This document shows, in pieces, positions 51,888 to 60,547 of a stretch of 64,000 nt of DNA. The stretch comes from Edwardsiella anguillarum (GTDB lineage Bacteria; Pseudomonadota; Gammaproteobacteria; Enterobacterales; Enterobacteriaceae). Location: the NCBI RefSeq assembly GCF_008801815.1, contig NZ_VZOX01000001.1. The stretch is one strand, 5' to 3'. Under the pieces are notes generated by a model. The model worked only from the letters and a program-made list of their open reading frames with translations. It made no database searches and was not told where the DNA came from. The stretch's first letter is position 1, and every line of letters starts with the position of its first letter. Position numbers and translations under genes: made by a program.

Positions 51888-53216
51888 CTACAGGCTCTCC
51901 CCCTCCAGCAGCGTGCGCAGACCGGCTGCCTTATTCTCAATCTCCAACCACTCCTGCTGCGGATCCGAGCCCGCCACGATGCCGGCGCCGGCGTACAGAT
52001 GGATGCGATCGTCTTCGATCAGCGCCGAGCGCAGCGCAACCGCAAACTCGGCCTGGGCCAGCGAAAGGTAGCCTGCGGATCCCGCGTACCAGCCGCGCGC
52101 AAAGGGTTCATCGCGCATAATAAAATAGCGTGCGGGCTCACGCGGCAGGCCGGCCACCGCCGCCGTCGGCTGCAGGCGCCGCAGGCATTCGGCGTCATCC
52201 TGCTGATTCAACGTAACATGAATGGTGCGCCGCAGATGCTGAACCTTACGCAGCGCCACGATCTCCGCCGCCATCACCTCTAGAGTCGGCGCGCCCGCAC
52301 CGCTGCGCAGGCGCTGACAGATATCGTCGACCACCAGCAGGTTTTCATGCTGATTCTTGCCATCCTGCATCAGCCAGGCCGCGTTGTCCCGGCGCTGCGC
52401 CTCGTTTCCGCCGCGGGCGACGGTACCGGCCAGCGCTTCGGTCTCCAGCTGCACCCCGATGCGGCGGTACAGCCGCTCCGGCGACGATCCCAAAAATGCG
52501 CGGTGCGGCGCCAACGCCAGCATAAAGTGGTAGCAGCGGTGGTTGACCGCCCGGCTGGCGGCCAGAAACTGCGCCGCGCGCAGTGGCTCACTGAGGGTCA
52601 GGGTGGTACAGCGCGCCATCACCACCTTGGCAAATTCATTGCGGGCGATCGCCGCCAGCGCCTGGGTCAGCAGCGCGCACCAGGCGTCGTGATCGGGCTG
52701 GTGCGCGGCGCTCAGTACCTGGGCCTGTAGGGCACCCAGCGGCTGCGGCGGCAGCAGCGCGGCCAGATCGCTCAACGCCCGCGGCAGATCCGCCTGCAGC
52801 GACGTCTCGCTGTACAGGTATACCACCAGCTCGGCCCGATCGCCGCGGCGCAGCAGCGCCAGACGCGGCAAAAACAGCAGGCTCTCCACCTCACCATAGC
52901 CCTCCAGCGTCACGCGATCGAAGGCATTCAGCCCCCAGATCCGCAGATCCGGCTGGCGGTGTCGCCGAATAAACGCCTGCGCCTGCTCGGCATCGCGAAA
53001 CACCTGCAGCGCCCCACACACCGCGGCCTCTTCCTCATCGCTGCGGTGGCGCCAGTAAAACTGCGGATACAGCGGCTGGGTCGCCAACCACGCCAGCATC
53101 GAATCGCTATCATGCGCCGCAAAGGGCAGCGCCACTCTGACCAGTCCCGGACCCTGCTGGGCCGCTTTATGTAGCTGGGGGACAATGCGTTGTATCAGAG
53201 CGGTAAAATGGTGCAC
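51888..53216 (-). CDS. menF: MenF, menaquinone-specific isochorismate synthase
   Basis: A 442-residue chorismate-utilising enzyme (E. coli 431) that converts chorismate to isochorismate. Conserved segments: FAKVVMARCTTL, FLGSSPERLYRR, ETEALAGTVARGG and the C-terminal YAGAGIVAGSDPQQEWLEIE. It starts with GTG after GAGG. It is first in the order menF-D-H-B-C-E, matching E. coli except that no elaB neighbour is present. Confidence 0.95.
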   Translation of the reverse strand: MHHFTALIQRIVPQLHKAAQQGPGLVRVALPFAAHDSDSMLAWLATQPLYPQFYWRHRSDEEEAAVCGALQVFRDAEQAQAFIRRHRQPDLRIWGLNAFDRVTLEGYGEVESLLFLPRLALLRRGDRAELVVYLYSETSLQADLPRALSDLAALLPPQPLGALQAQVLSAAHQPDHDAWCALLTQALAAIARNEFAKVVMARCTTLTLSEPLRAAQFLAASRAVNHRCYHFMLALAPHRAFLGSSPERLYRRIGVQLETEALAGTVARGGNEAQRRDNAAWLMQDGKNQHENLLVVDDICQRLRSGAGAPTLEVMAAEIVALRKVQHLRRTIHVTLNQQDDAECLRRLQPTAAVAGLPREPARYFIMRDEPFARGWYAGSAGYLSLAQAEFAVALRSALIEDDRIHLYAGAGIVAGSDPQQEWLEIENKAAGLRTLLEGESL

Positions 53217-53356
53217 GACAACCTCGGTCGGGGATAACAGCGGTTAGGAGAGTGGTGAATTATACGGGGGATTAAAGAGAAAAAAAGCGGATGAAGGTGA
53301 TATCGCTCTCACTGGCGGACAATCGTTGAAAAAGCCGCCAGCGAGACGTCCCCGAT

Positions 53357-53860
53357 TTAGCGAACCCCTGCGCCGTCGGTGCGCGCGTCGTCCGGTAACG
53401 GCACGCTGCGGCGCCGGCGAGCAGCCAGCCACAGGCCGCTGTTCTTCATCCCATAGCCAAACAGCAGCCCCAGCAGCAGTGACGGTATCACCAGGCGCCA
53501 GTCACCGCCGGCGGCGAAGGTGGCGCAGCAGCCGATAAAGGTCCCCGGAACAAAGGAGAGCCAGCGCTGACAGGCCTGAACGCACATCAGAAAGGCCACC
53601 GCGCCGGTCAGCCCATACCCCAGCAGCGCCATGTGCGGCTGCAGCGCGCTGCCGTTGATGATGATCTCCGCCCAGAACACGCCGCTGCACAGGGTGCACA
53701 GTGAGATGCCCAGCCCTTTCAGCCCCCCCTGCGGACAGGCGAAGTACGCGGTACAGCCCAGGAAACCGGCCCAGACCGATAGCCCGAGGCTGATGGCGAC
53801 CCATCCCCACACGGCCGACAGAATCCCAGTGGTTAAGGCAATGGCAAGTAAGACGGGCAT
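53357..53860 (-). CDS. ycdZ: YcdZ, DUF1097 inner-membrane protein
   Basis: A 167-residue hydrophobic protein with about five membrane helices, starting MPVLLAIALTTGILSAVWGW after a strong AGGAGAG. It is clearly colinear with E. coli YcdZ (163), sharing GFLGCTAYFACPQGGLKGL and SFVPGTFIG. The function is unknown. Further upstream starts lack ribosome sites. It is divergent from the C69 dipeptidase gene. Confidence 0.92.
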   Translation of the reverse strand: MPVLLAIALTTGILSAVWGWVAISLGLSVWAGFLGCTAYFACPQGGLKGLGISLCTLCSGVFWAEIIINGSALQPHMALLGYGLTGAVAFLMCVQACQRWLSFVPGTFIGCCATFAAGGDWRLVIPSLLLGLLFGYGMKNSGLWLAARRRRSVPLPDDARTDGAGVR

Positions 53861-53965
53861 CGCAGGCTCTCCTGATACAAAAAGCGTAGTGTAGCGGCGA
53901 ATGGGCAATATTCATTGATAGACATCACGCCGTCATTTGATGATCTTGTGACTATTACATCATAA

Positions 53966-53981
53966 AGTGATATTAATCACA
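53966..53981 (+). promoter_or_regulatory. CRP-type site upstream of the C69 dipeptidase
   Basis: AGTGA-TATTAA-TCACA matches TGTGA-N6-TCACA in 9 of 10 positions, with AAA before and CTT after. It lies 174 bp before the dipeptidase ATG. It may act on that gene, on ycdZ (106 bp away), or on both. Confidence 0.65.
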
Positions 53982-54154
53982 CTTTTTGCCGGTTTTATGC
54001 GGTTTGTTCGATTCGTTATGCTCGACGGGCGCCGTGGTCATTTCCGCTTACAAAAGGTAACGCGCTTTTTATTAGCAGGGTTTGTAACTGACGCTAACGC
54101 GATCTACTGTGAAGAAGATTTACGAAACAATACTTATAACGATTGGAGTCAATT

Positions 54155-55621
54155 ATGAAAACCACTCTGCTTGCGGCAGCGATCGCTACGCTGTGCGTTG
54201 GTCAGGCCATGGCCTGTACGACGATACTGGTGGGCAATCAGGCCACGACCGATGGTTCTTTTATCGCAGCGCGAAATGAAGACTACTCAGCCAATAATGC
54301 CAAACATATGGTCATCCACCCGGCGGCCCATAATCAGCACGGGGTGTTTAAATCCCACGGCAATGACTTTACCTATCCGCTGCCGAAAGAGGCGCTGCGC
54401 TACACCGCCATTCACGATTTTGATACCCAGGATAAATCAATGGGTGAGGCCGGCTTCAACTCCGCCGGCGTCGGAATGACCGCGACCGAAACCATCTACA
54501 ACGGGCAGCCGGCGCTGAAGGCCGATCCCTATGTAGAGAAAACCGGGATCACGGAAGACGCTATCCAGAGCGTGGTGTTGCCGCGTATTCACAGCGCGCG
54601 TGAGGGCGTTGAGCTGCTGGGCAAGATCATCGAACAGCAGGGCGCCGGTGAAGGCTTTGGCGTCGCCTTCGTCGACCAGCACGATCTGTGGTATTTGGAG
54701 ACCGGCAGCGGCCACCAGTGGATGGCAACCCGCCTGCCGGCGGACAAATACCTGGTCTCCGCCAATCAGGGCCGTCTGCGTCAGTATGATCCGAAAGACA
54801 CCGCAAACTACCTGGGCTCCCCGACCCTGATCAGCTTTGCCGAACAGCATGGCCTGTACAGCCCGAAAGACGGCGCCTTCGACTTCCACAAAGCCTATTC
54901 TCAGGACGTCGAAAACGATGTGACCTATAACTATCCGCGCGTCTGGACGCTGCAGCACATGTTCAACCCGCAGCTGAAGACCACCATCACCGACGGTAAA
55001 AACTTCCCGGTCTTCCTCACCCCGGCCAAGAAAATCAGCATTGCCGACGTAGAGCAGGCGCTGCGTAACCATTATCAGGGAACCGCGCACGACCCCTATG
55101 CCAACAACAACCCGAAAGAGCCTTACCGCCCGATCTCCGTATTCCGCACCCAGGAGTCGCACATCCTGCAGGTTCGTCCGAACTTACCCAAAGCGATCGG
55201 CGAAGTGGAATACGTCGCCTTCGGGATGTCCGCGCTGAGTGTCTATGTGCCCTATTATCAGGGCATCGAGCACTATTTGCCGGGCTACGACAAGGGGAGC
55301 GATCAGGCCAGCGATGACTCCGTCAACTGGAAGTTCCGCACGCTGCAAACCCTGGTCATGCAGGATTACAACGCCTATGCGCCTGACGTACAGCGCGCCT
55401 ACCATCAATTCGAGCAGCAGACGGCCCAGCGTCAGCAGAGCATGGAGCAAGAATACCTGACGCTCTATAAGTCTCAGCCGAAGAAGGCCCAGCAGCTGCT
55501 GCAACAGTTTGAGGATCAGACCATGCAGGACGCACTGAAGCTGACCGATCAGCTGACCCGTCAGGTCGTGACCAAAATGACCCATGCCACCGACATGAAG
55601 TATCACTTCGAAGGGGCATAA
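54155..55621 (+). CDS. Exported C69-family (PepD-type) dipeptidase
   Basis: A 488-residue Ntn-hydrolase dipeptidase. A Sec signal peptide (1-20, ending GQAMA) is followed directly by CTTILVG. Cleavage would expose Cys21 as the N-terminal nucleophile required by family C69. ARNEDYSANN and SANQGRLRQYD are family segments. The ATG at 54155 follows TTGGAG. This indicates a periplasmic or secreted peptidase, probably for nutrient peptides. The catalytic maturation would then rely on the signal peptidase rather than self-cleavage, which is inference. A lipobox is not present. E. coli K-12 has no close homologue that I recall. Confidence 0.9.
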   Translation: MKTTLLAAAIATLCVGQAMACTTILVGNQATTDGSFIAARNEDYSANNAKHMVIHPAAHNQHGVFKSHGNDFTYPLPKEALRYTAIHDFDTQDKSMGEAGFNSAGVGMTATETIYNGQPALKADPYVEKTGITEDAIQSVVLPRIHSAREGVELLGKIIEQQGAGEGFGVAFVDQHDLWYLETGSGHQWMATRLPADKYLVSANQGRLRQYDPKDTANYLGSPTLISFAEQHGLYSPKDGAFDFHKAYSQDVENDVTYNYPRVWTLQHMFNPQLKTTITDGKNFPVFLTPAKKISIADVEQALRNHYQGTAHDPYANNNPKEPYRPISVFRTQESHILQVRPNLPKAIGEVEYVAFGMSALSVYVPYYQGIEHYLPGYDKGSDQASDDSVNWKFRTLQTLVMQDYNAYAPDVQRAYHQFEQQTAQRQQSMEQEYLTLYKSQPKKAQQLLQQFEDQTMQDALKLTDQLTRQVVTKMTHATDMKYHFEGA

Positions 55622-55642
55622 CGCCAGGCGCTGGCCATAAAA

Positions 55643-55667
55643 AAACACCCCGCGCTGCGGGGTGTTT
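55643..55667. terminator. Terminator between the C69 dipeptidase and hybE
   Basis: AAACACCCCGC, loop GCT, GCGGGGTGTTT: a perfect 11-bp stem with A-rich sequence on one side and TTTGCTTTT on the other. It probably serves both convergent genes. Confidence 0.85.
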
Positions 55668-55681
55668 GCTTTTATGGACGC

Positions 55682-56194
55682 TTAACCGCGGCGGCTGAAC
55701 AGCGCTCGCCGGGAAAGATCCACCTCGTGGGTCTCCGTCACCGGCAGGGAGAGCAGCATGGTCAGCGTATCGCGCATCAGCTGTTCGGCCTGCTCAGCCT
55801 CCAGATGGGGATCGAGAGGCGACATCAGCGAACAGGAGAGCAGCTGTCCGCTCTGCGGCAGCTCTCCGACCATAAAGGTCATGTTGCCGCGCGGCAGCTG
55901 CAGCGCCAGACGATCGCCGATCTTACGCGCCGGCCAGGCCTGATCCGGCCCAGGCAGGATCACCACGCTCAGCATCCACGGCGTCAGCACACAGCCGATC
56001 CACTGCCCGTCGAACGGACGCATCACGGCGCTGACCGGGATCCCGGCGCGATAGAACGGCAGATCGTGCATTTCGCCCGTGGCGATCTGCTGATACTGCG
56101 CGATCAGCTGCGCGGCAGGATCGCTATCGAACCCCACGCGCCCGGCGGCCATGCCCTGCTCCGGCGGCTCATCGTGCGGGAACTCACTGTGCAT
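55682..56194 (-). CDS. hybE: HybE, hydrogenase-2 chaperone
   Basis: A 170-residue chaperone (E. coli 162) that binds the Tat signal of HybO and helps assemble hydrogenase 2. GQWIGCVLTPWMLSVVILPG and LSCSLMSPLDPHL match the family. The ATG at 56194 is chosen; it overlaps hybD by 11 bp. It is the last gene of the operon here. The E. coli hybF and hybG genes that should follow are not present. Confidence 0.94.
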   Translation of the reverse strand: MHSEFPHDEPPEQGMAAGRVGFDSDPAAQLIAQYQQIATGEMHDLPFYRAGIPVSAVMRPFDGQWIGCVLTPWMLSVVILPGPDQAWPARKIGDRLALQLPRGNMTFMVGELPQSGQLLSCSLMSPLDPHLEAEQAEQLMRDTLTMLLSLPVTETHEVDLSRRALFSRRG

Positions 56195-56678
56195 GGATAT
56201 CCCCCTGGTGCAGGGCCTGAATCCCCTGCTCACGCAGGATAGCCAGCACCCGGTCCATCGCCACCGGCACCGCGCTGGCGATCGCCGGCGTCAAACCGAT
56301 GTTCGGCTCCAGCGACTGCGGCTCAATGCCGACCAACGTCAGCTTTTTCGGGAACTCGTCCGTCAGGCGCAGCGCCGACAGCACGTCGGCCAGCCCCAGC
56401 TGGTGCGGCGAAATTTTACGGCTAAACATCGCCGGGACCTCGTCGTCGCGCAGCGTGATGACGCTGCCGGGTTCGCTGCCGCTGAGCACGGCGTCCACCA
56501 CGATCAGGTGATCGCGGCAGGCCAGGTACTCCAGCAGCTCCATGCCGGCGGTGCCGCCGTCCATCAGCTCGACGTTGGCCGGAAAGCGATAGTCGCGCTG
56601 CAGGCGCTCGACGATACGCACGCCGACCGCCTCATCGCTGAGCAGCAGGTTTCCAATCCCGAGAATCAGCGTATTCAT
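56184..56678 (-). CDS. hybD: HybD, hydrogenase-2 maturation endopeptidase
   Basis: A 164-residue nickel-dependent protease, the same length as E. coli. It removes the C-terminal tail of HybC after nickel insertion. Metal residues lie in LLLSDEAVGVR (Glu16), DGGTAG / VVDAV (Asp) and the SPHQLG histidine. The start overlaps the hybC stop by one base (TAATG). Confidence 0.96.
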   Translation of the reverse strand: MNTLILGIGNLLLSDEAVGVRIVERLQRDYRFPANVELMDGGTAGMELLEYLACRDHLIVVDAVLSGSEPGSVITLRDDEVPAMFSRKISPHQLGLADVLSALRLTDEFPKKLTLVGIEPQSLEPNIGLTPAIASAVPVAMDRVLAILREQGIQALHQGDIHAQ

Positions 56679-58381
56679 TACAGGATTTTCACCTTGGTGG
56701 TTTCGCCATCCAGGGTATTCACCACGTGTACCGCACAAGACATGCACGGGTCGAAGGAGTGCACGGTACGCACCACTTCCAGCGGCTTGTTAATGTCGGC
56801 GACCGGAGTCCCCACCAGCGCCTGCTCGTACGGGCCCGGCTCATCCTGGCCGTTGCGCGGGCCGGAGTTCCAGGTTGACGGCACCACTGCCTGGTAGTTG
56901 GCGATCTTGCCACCCTTGATGACGATCCAGTGCGACAGTGCGCCGCGCGGCGCTTCTTCGAAGCCGACGCCGCGGTACTCTTTGTTCGGGTCGATTTCGG
57001 CCGGGATATAGGCCACGTGATCGCCCTTGCCGATATTGTCGATCAGCGCCTGCCACTGCATCATCAGGGTATCTTTCAGCACGCAGCAGCGCACCGCGCG
57101 GCCAATGATGCGCCCCATGGTGGAGTGCAGCTGTTCGACCTGCAGCGTCTTGCCGGTCAGCTTCTGGTACAGCCCATTGACTTCGTTGTAATGTTTAACG
57201 GTGTCTTCATGCTTGGCTGCCAGCTTCACCAGCAGATCGGCCAGCGGACCGACTTCGACCACCTTGCCGTACAGGGTCGGCGATTTCACCCAGGAGTACT
57301 TACCGTCCTCCTGCCAGCCGGTGTAGTTCGGCTCGGTTTTCCCTTCCCACGGCTTCAGGTTAGCGTCATCCTGATACCAGGAGTGCTTGCTGCACTCGGC
57401 GATACCGGCGATCAACCACGGATCCTGCTGGCTATTGATCGGGCGGTAGTTGGCCATGTCACCGTTTTCGATATAGCCGCCCGGCAGCAGGAAGCTACCG
57501 CCGTCGCCGTCGGTCGGCAGCTCCGGCACGCTCAGGTAGTGCTGAGCGCCGCGGCCCAGCGTCATCCATTCCGGGTAGTTGGCCGCGATGATCGCCGCGT
57601 CCACCTTGTACACCTGCTCAATGAAGTCGCCCAGACGTTCGATGAACATCTTGACGTACATCAGGCGCTCCAGGTTGAGCACGCTCGGCGCGTTGAGATT
57701 GATCGGGTTGGCCACACCGCCGACCGCCAGGTTCTGGATATGCGGAGACTTACCGCCCAGGATAGCGACGACGCGGTTGGCGTCACGCTGGCACTCCAGC
57801 GCCTGCAGGTAGTGGGCGACGGCGATCAGGTTCACTTCCGGAGAGAGCTTCATCTCCTTGTGGCCCCAGTAGCCGTTGGCAAAGATCCCCAGCTGGCCGC
57901 TGTCGACCAGGTTACGGATCTTCTGCTGTACCTTGGCGAACTCGCCGGCGCTGTTCAGCTTCCAGGCGGAGACGCCCTGCAGCATCGCCTCACACTTGTT
58001 CGGATCGGCTTTCAACGCGGCGGTGATGTCCACCCAGTCCATCGCCGACAGCTGATAGAAATGCACGATATGGTCGTGAATGCTGTGCGCCGCCAGGATC
58101 AGGTTACGGATATACTGCGCGTTCACCGGGACCTTGGCGCCGACGGCGCTTTCGACCGCGCGGACGGAGGCGATGGCGTGGATGGTGGTACACACGCCGC
58201 AGATACGCTGAACGATCATCCAGGCGTCGCGCGGATCATTACCCTTAACGATGTCTTCCATCCCGCGCCACATGGTGCCGGATGACCAGGCTTTAGTCAC
58301 TTTGCCGTTTTCGATCTCGCAGTCAATGCGCAGATGGCCCTCGATGCGGGTAATCGGGTCGATAGTAATACGTTGGCTCAT
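56678..58381 (-). CDS. hybC: HybC, hydrogenase-2 large (NiFe) subunit
   Basis: A 567-residue NiFe subunit, identical in length to E. coli HybC. The nickel cysteines are in RICGVC (about 59-64) and DPCMSCAVH near the C-terminus. HybD is expected to cleave after that His, releasing a 15-residue tail (VVNTLDGETTKVKIL). It oxidises periplasmic hydrogen. It overlaps hybB by four bases. Confidence 0.98.
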   Translation of the reverse strand: MSQRITIDPITRIEGHLRIDCEIENGKVTKAWSSGTMWRGMEDIVKGNDPRDAWMIVQRICGVCTTIHAIASVRAVESAVGAKVPVNAQYIRNLILAAHSIHDHIVHFYQLSAMDWVDITAALKADPNKCEAMLQGVSAWKLNSAGEFAKVQQKIRNLVDSGQLGIFANGYWGHKEMKLSPEVNLIAVAHYLQALECQRDANRVVAILGGKSPHIQNLAVGGVANPINLNAPSVLNLERLMYVKMFIERLGDFIEQVYKVDAAIIAANYPEWMTLGRGAQHYLSVPELPTDGDGGSFLLPGGYIENGDMANYRPINSQQDPWLIAGIAECSKHSWYQDDANLKPWEGKTEPNYTGWQEDGKYSWVKSPTLYGKVVEVGPLADLLVKLAAKHEDTVKHYNEVNGLYQKLTGKTLQVEQLHSTMGRIIGRAVRCCVLKDTLMMQWQALIDNIGKGDHVAYIPAEIDPNKEYRGVGFEEAPRGALSHWIVIKGGKIANYQAVVPSTWNSGPRNGQDEPGPYEQALVGTPVADINKPLEVVRTVHSFDPCMSCAVHVVNTLDGETTKVKIL

Positions 58382-59568
58382 ACTTTAGCTTTCCCTTGGG
58401 CCTGATAACCTTGGTGTTTTAAATGGTCAAGCGCTGGCAACACCGGCAGCAGCCGGATCAGCAGCAAATAAGCAACGACTTCAATAGCCACAAAGCCCAT
58501 TGAAATCAGCACCTCTTCAGAGGTTGGAAAATATCCGTAGCCGTTGCCCGGCACAAAGGCCAGCAACGAGTAGTTCAAGCGCCACAGGGCCGAACCGAGC
58601 AGCATGCTCAGCGCGCCGACAAACAGAATGCGCGAGTCTTTACGGCAGCGCGCAGAGCAGAATGCCAGCAGCGGGAACAGCATCAGCATGGCCTCACACC
58701 AGAAGCTGACGGAGTAGCGGTCAAACTGGAACAGGTAGTGCAGTTTATCATGCATCGCCAGCTCGCCGAAGCGCAGCACCAGGAACAGCAGCAGGAACAC
58801 CTGGATCACCCGCACCAGCTTGGCAAACAGGGTTTTCTCATCTGGGCCGCGCCCGCGCAGGCCGGCCTGCACCAGCGAGCCTTCAAAGACCACGATGGAG
58901 AAGCCCATGATAAAGGCGGTCAGCAGCGACAGCAGCGGCAATAGCTCGTAGCTCTGCCACAGCGGATGCACCTTCTTACCGGCGGCGATCATCAGCGAGC
59001 CCATGGAGGACTGGTGCATGGTCGGCAGCAGCGCACCCAGCGCCAGAATAAAGAACATGACCTTATTCAGGCGTTTCAGCGACACCTTCCAGCCGAAGCG
59101 CTCCAGGATAACCGGCGCAAACTCCAGCGCCATCACGCCGATATACACCGTCATACAGGCCGCCGTTTCAAACAGCACCGAGGAGGTATTGAAATGCCCC
59201 GGGATGTAGAAGTACGGCAGGTTCCAGTAACGGCCCACATCGATGGTGATGGAGAGGCCGCCGAGGGAGTAGCCGAACAGGCTGGCCAGCAGCGCCGGAC
59301 GCACCAGCGGGTGGTATTCGCCGCGGTTAAACACGTACACCGCCCAGGCCAGCGCCCAGCCGCCGCAGGCGAAGCCGGTGCCGATCAGCAGGTCAAACGC
59401 GATCCAGATCCCCCACGGATAGCCACCGTTCAGATCGGCGACGGAGCCGATACCGAAGATCAAACGCTTCAGGATAAACATCCCGCACAGCAGGATGAAC
59501 GGGGCCAGCAACACGACGGGCCAGCTTACCAAACGCCCGCCGAGCGGACTGGCTTTATGATCACTCAT
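58378..59568 (-). CDS. hybB: HybB, hydrogenase-2 integral membrane subunit
   Basis: A 396-residue NrfD/PsrC-type membrane subunit (E. coli 392) with about ten helices. It passes electrons to menaquinone and can conserve energy. DLNGGYPWGIWIAFDLLIGT and SMGSLMIAAGKKVHPLW are conserved. The ATG at 59568 is preferred, lying 9 bp after GGAG; two earlier ATGs are in frame. It overlaps hybA by 8 bp. Confidence 0.95.
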   Translation of the reverse strand: MSDHKASPLGGRLVSWPVVLLAPFILLCGMFILKRLIFGIGSVADLNGGYPWGIWIAFDLLIGTGFACGGWALAWAVYVFNRGEYHPLVRPALLASLFGYSLGGLSITIDVGRYWNLPYFYIPGHFNTSSVLFETAACMTVYIGVMALEFAPVILERFGWKVSLKRLNKVMFFILALGALLPTMHQSSMGSLMIAAGKKVHPLWQSYELLPLLSLLTAFIMGFSIVVFEGSLVQAGLRGRGPDEKTLFAKLVRVIQVFLLLFLVLRFGELAMHDKLHYLFQFDRYSVSFWCEAMLMLFPLLAFCSARCRKDSRILFVGALSMLLGSALWRLNYSLLAFVPGNGYGYFPTSEEVLISMGFVAIEVVAYLLLIRLLPVLPALDHLKHQGYQAQGKAKV

Positions 59569-60544
59569 TATCATCGTCTCCGTCATGGTGATTCTTGGTA
59601 TTTCGATAGGTCATTACCGAAAGACCGGCCAGGACCACCAGCGGCAGGATCATGCCTTTGTACAACGTATGCTGAATGTGTTCGGAGCGGGCGCCGGTAG
59701 ACAGCTCATCCAGCTGCGGCATACCCAGCTTGGCATAAGGCACGCCCGCCAGAACCAGAACCTGGGTACCGCCCCCCTCTTTCTCGCCATACACGTAAGG
59801 CTGATAGTGGGCGACCGGGTGCTGATAGCTGTCATTGCTGTGCAGGGTCTGACGCGGGTAGGCATACTCTGCGCCGGGACGCGCGGCGAGACGCTTCTTG
59901 GCCTCGGCCAGCAGCTCGTCACGGGTACCGTAGATCACCGCACCGGCAGGACACACCTCGACACAGCCCGGCAGTTTACCCTGATCGATACGCTCCAACC
60001 CTTTCTGATTACACAGTTCACATTTGTGAATCGCCCCGAACGGGTTATCGTAATCGTACTTCGGTACGTCGAACGGGCAGGCCACCATGCAGTAGCGACA
60101 GCCGGTGCAGACGTCAGGATCGTACATGACGATCCCGGTGACAGGGTGCTTCTTCAGCGCAGAGACCGGACAAACAGAGACACAGTTAGGATCGACGCAG
60201 TGCATGCACTGCTTCTTGATGTAGGCGTAGCCGTTTTCTACCTGATCCTTATTCACCCCGGTGCCGTCACGCCATACCTGAATTATGTTATTGGTATAGG
60301 GCGTCAGCTTATCGTTGTTGGACCAGATCGGATCGCCGTTCGGGTTCAGCTGATTTTTGTTCAGTCGCTGACACTCCGCGACGCAGGCCTGACAGCCGAC
60401 GCACAGCGTTGAGTCATACAGCATCCCCACCGCCGTCGGGATCGGCGGCTTGTTCTCGGCCGCTGCCTGGGCGCTGCCGGAGGCGGCAGTGCCCGCCGCC
60501 AGCGCGCCGACAGAGGCGAACTTCAGAAAATTTCGTCTGTTCAC
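59561..60544 (-). CDS. hybA: HybA, hydrogenase-2 iron-sulfur subunit
   Basis: A 327-residue ferredoxin-like subunit (E. coli 328). The twin-arginine signal is NRRNFLKFASVGAL. Four [4Fe-4S] cysteine groups appear: CVGCQACVAEC, CMHCVDPNCVSVCP, CTGCRYCMVACP and CELCNQKGL..C. A C-terminal membrane anchor (about 293-311) follows. It links HybOC to HybB. Only three bases separate it from hybO. Confidence 0.96.
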   Translation of the reverse strand: MNRRNFLKFASVGALAAGTAASGSAQAAAENKPPIPTAVGMLYDSTLCVGCQACVAECQRLNKNQLNPNGDPIWSNNDKLTPYTNNIIQVWRDGTGVNKDQVENGYAYIKKQCMHCVDPNCVSVCPVSALKKHPVTGIVMYDPDVCTGCRYCMVACPFDVPKYDYDNPFGAIHKCELCNQKGLERIDQGKLPGCVEVCPAGAVIYGTRDELLAEAKKRLAARPGAEYAYPRQTLHSNDSYQHPVAHYQPYVYGEKEGGGTQVLVLAGVPYAKLGMPQLDELSTGARSEHIQHTLYKGMILPLVVLAGLSVMTYRNTKNHHDGDDDNE

Positions 60545-60547
60545 GGT

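Noticed and set aside
56930..58285. 451-codon open frame opposite hybC
   Set aside because: Antisense shadow; hybC has complete motifs and operon context.
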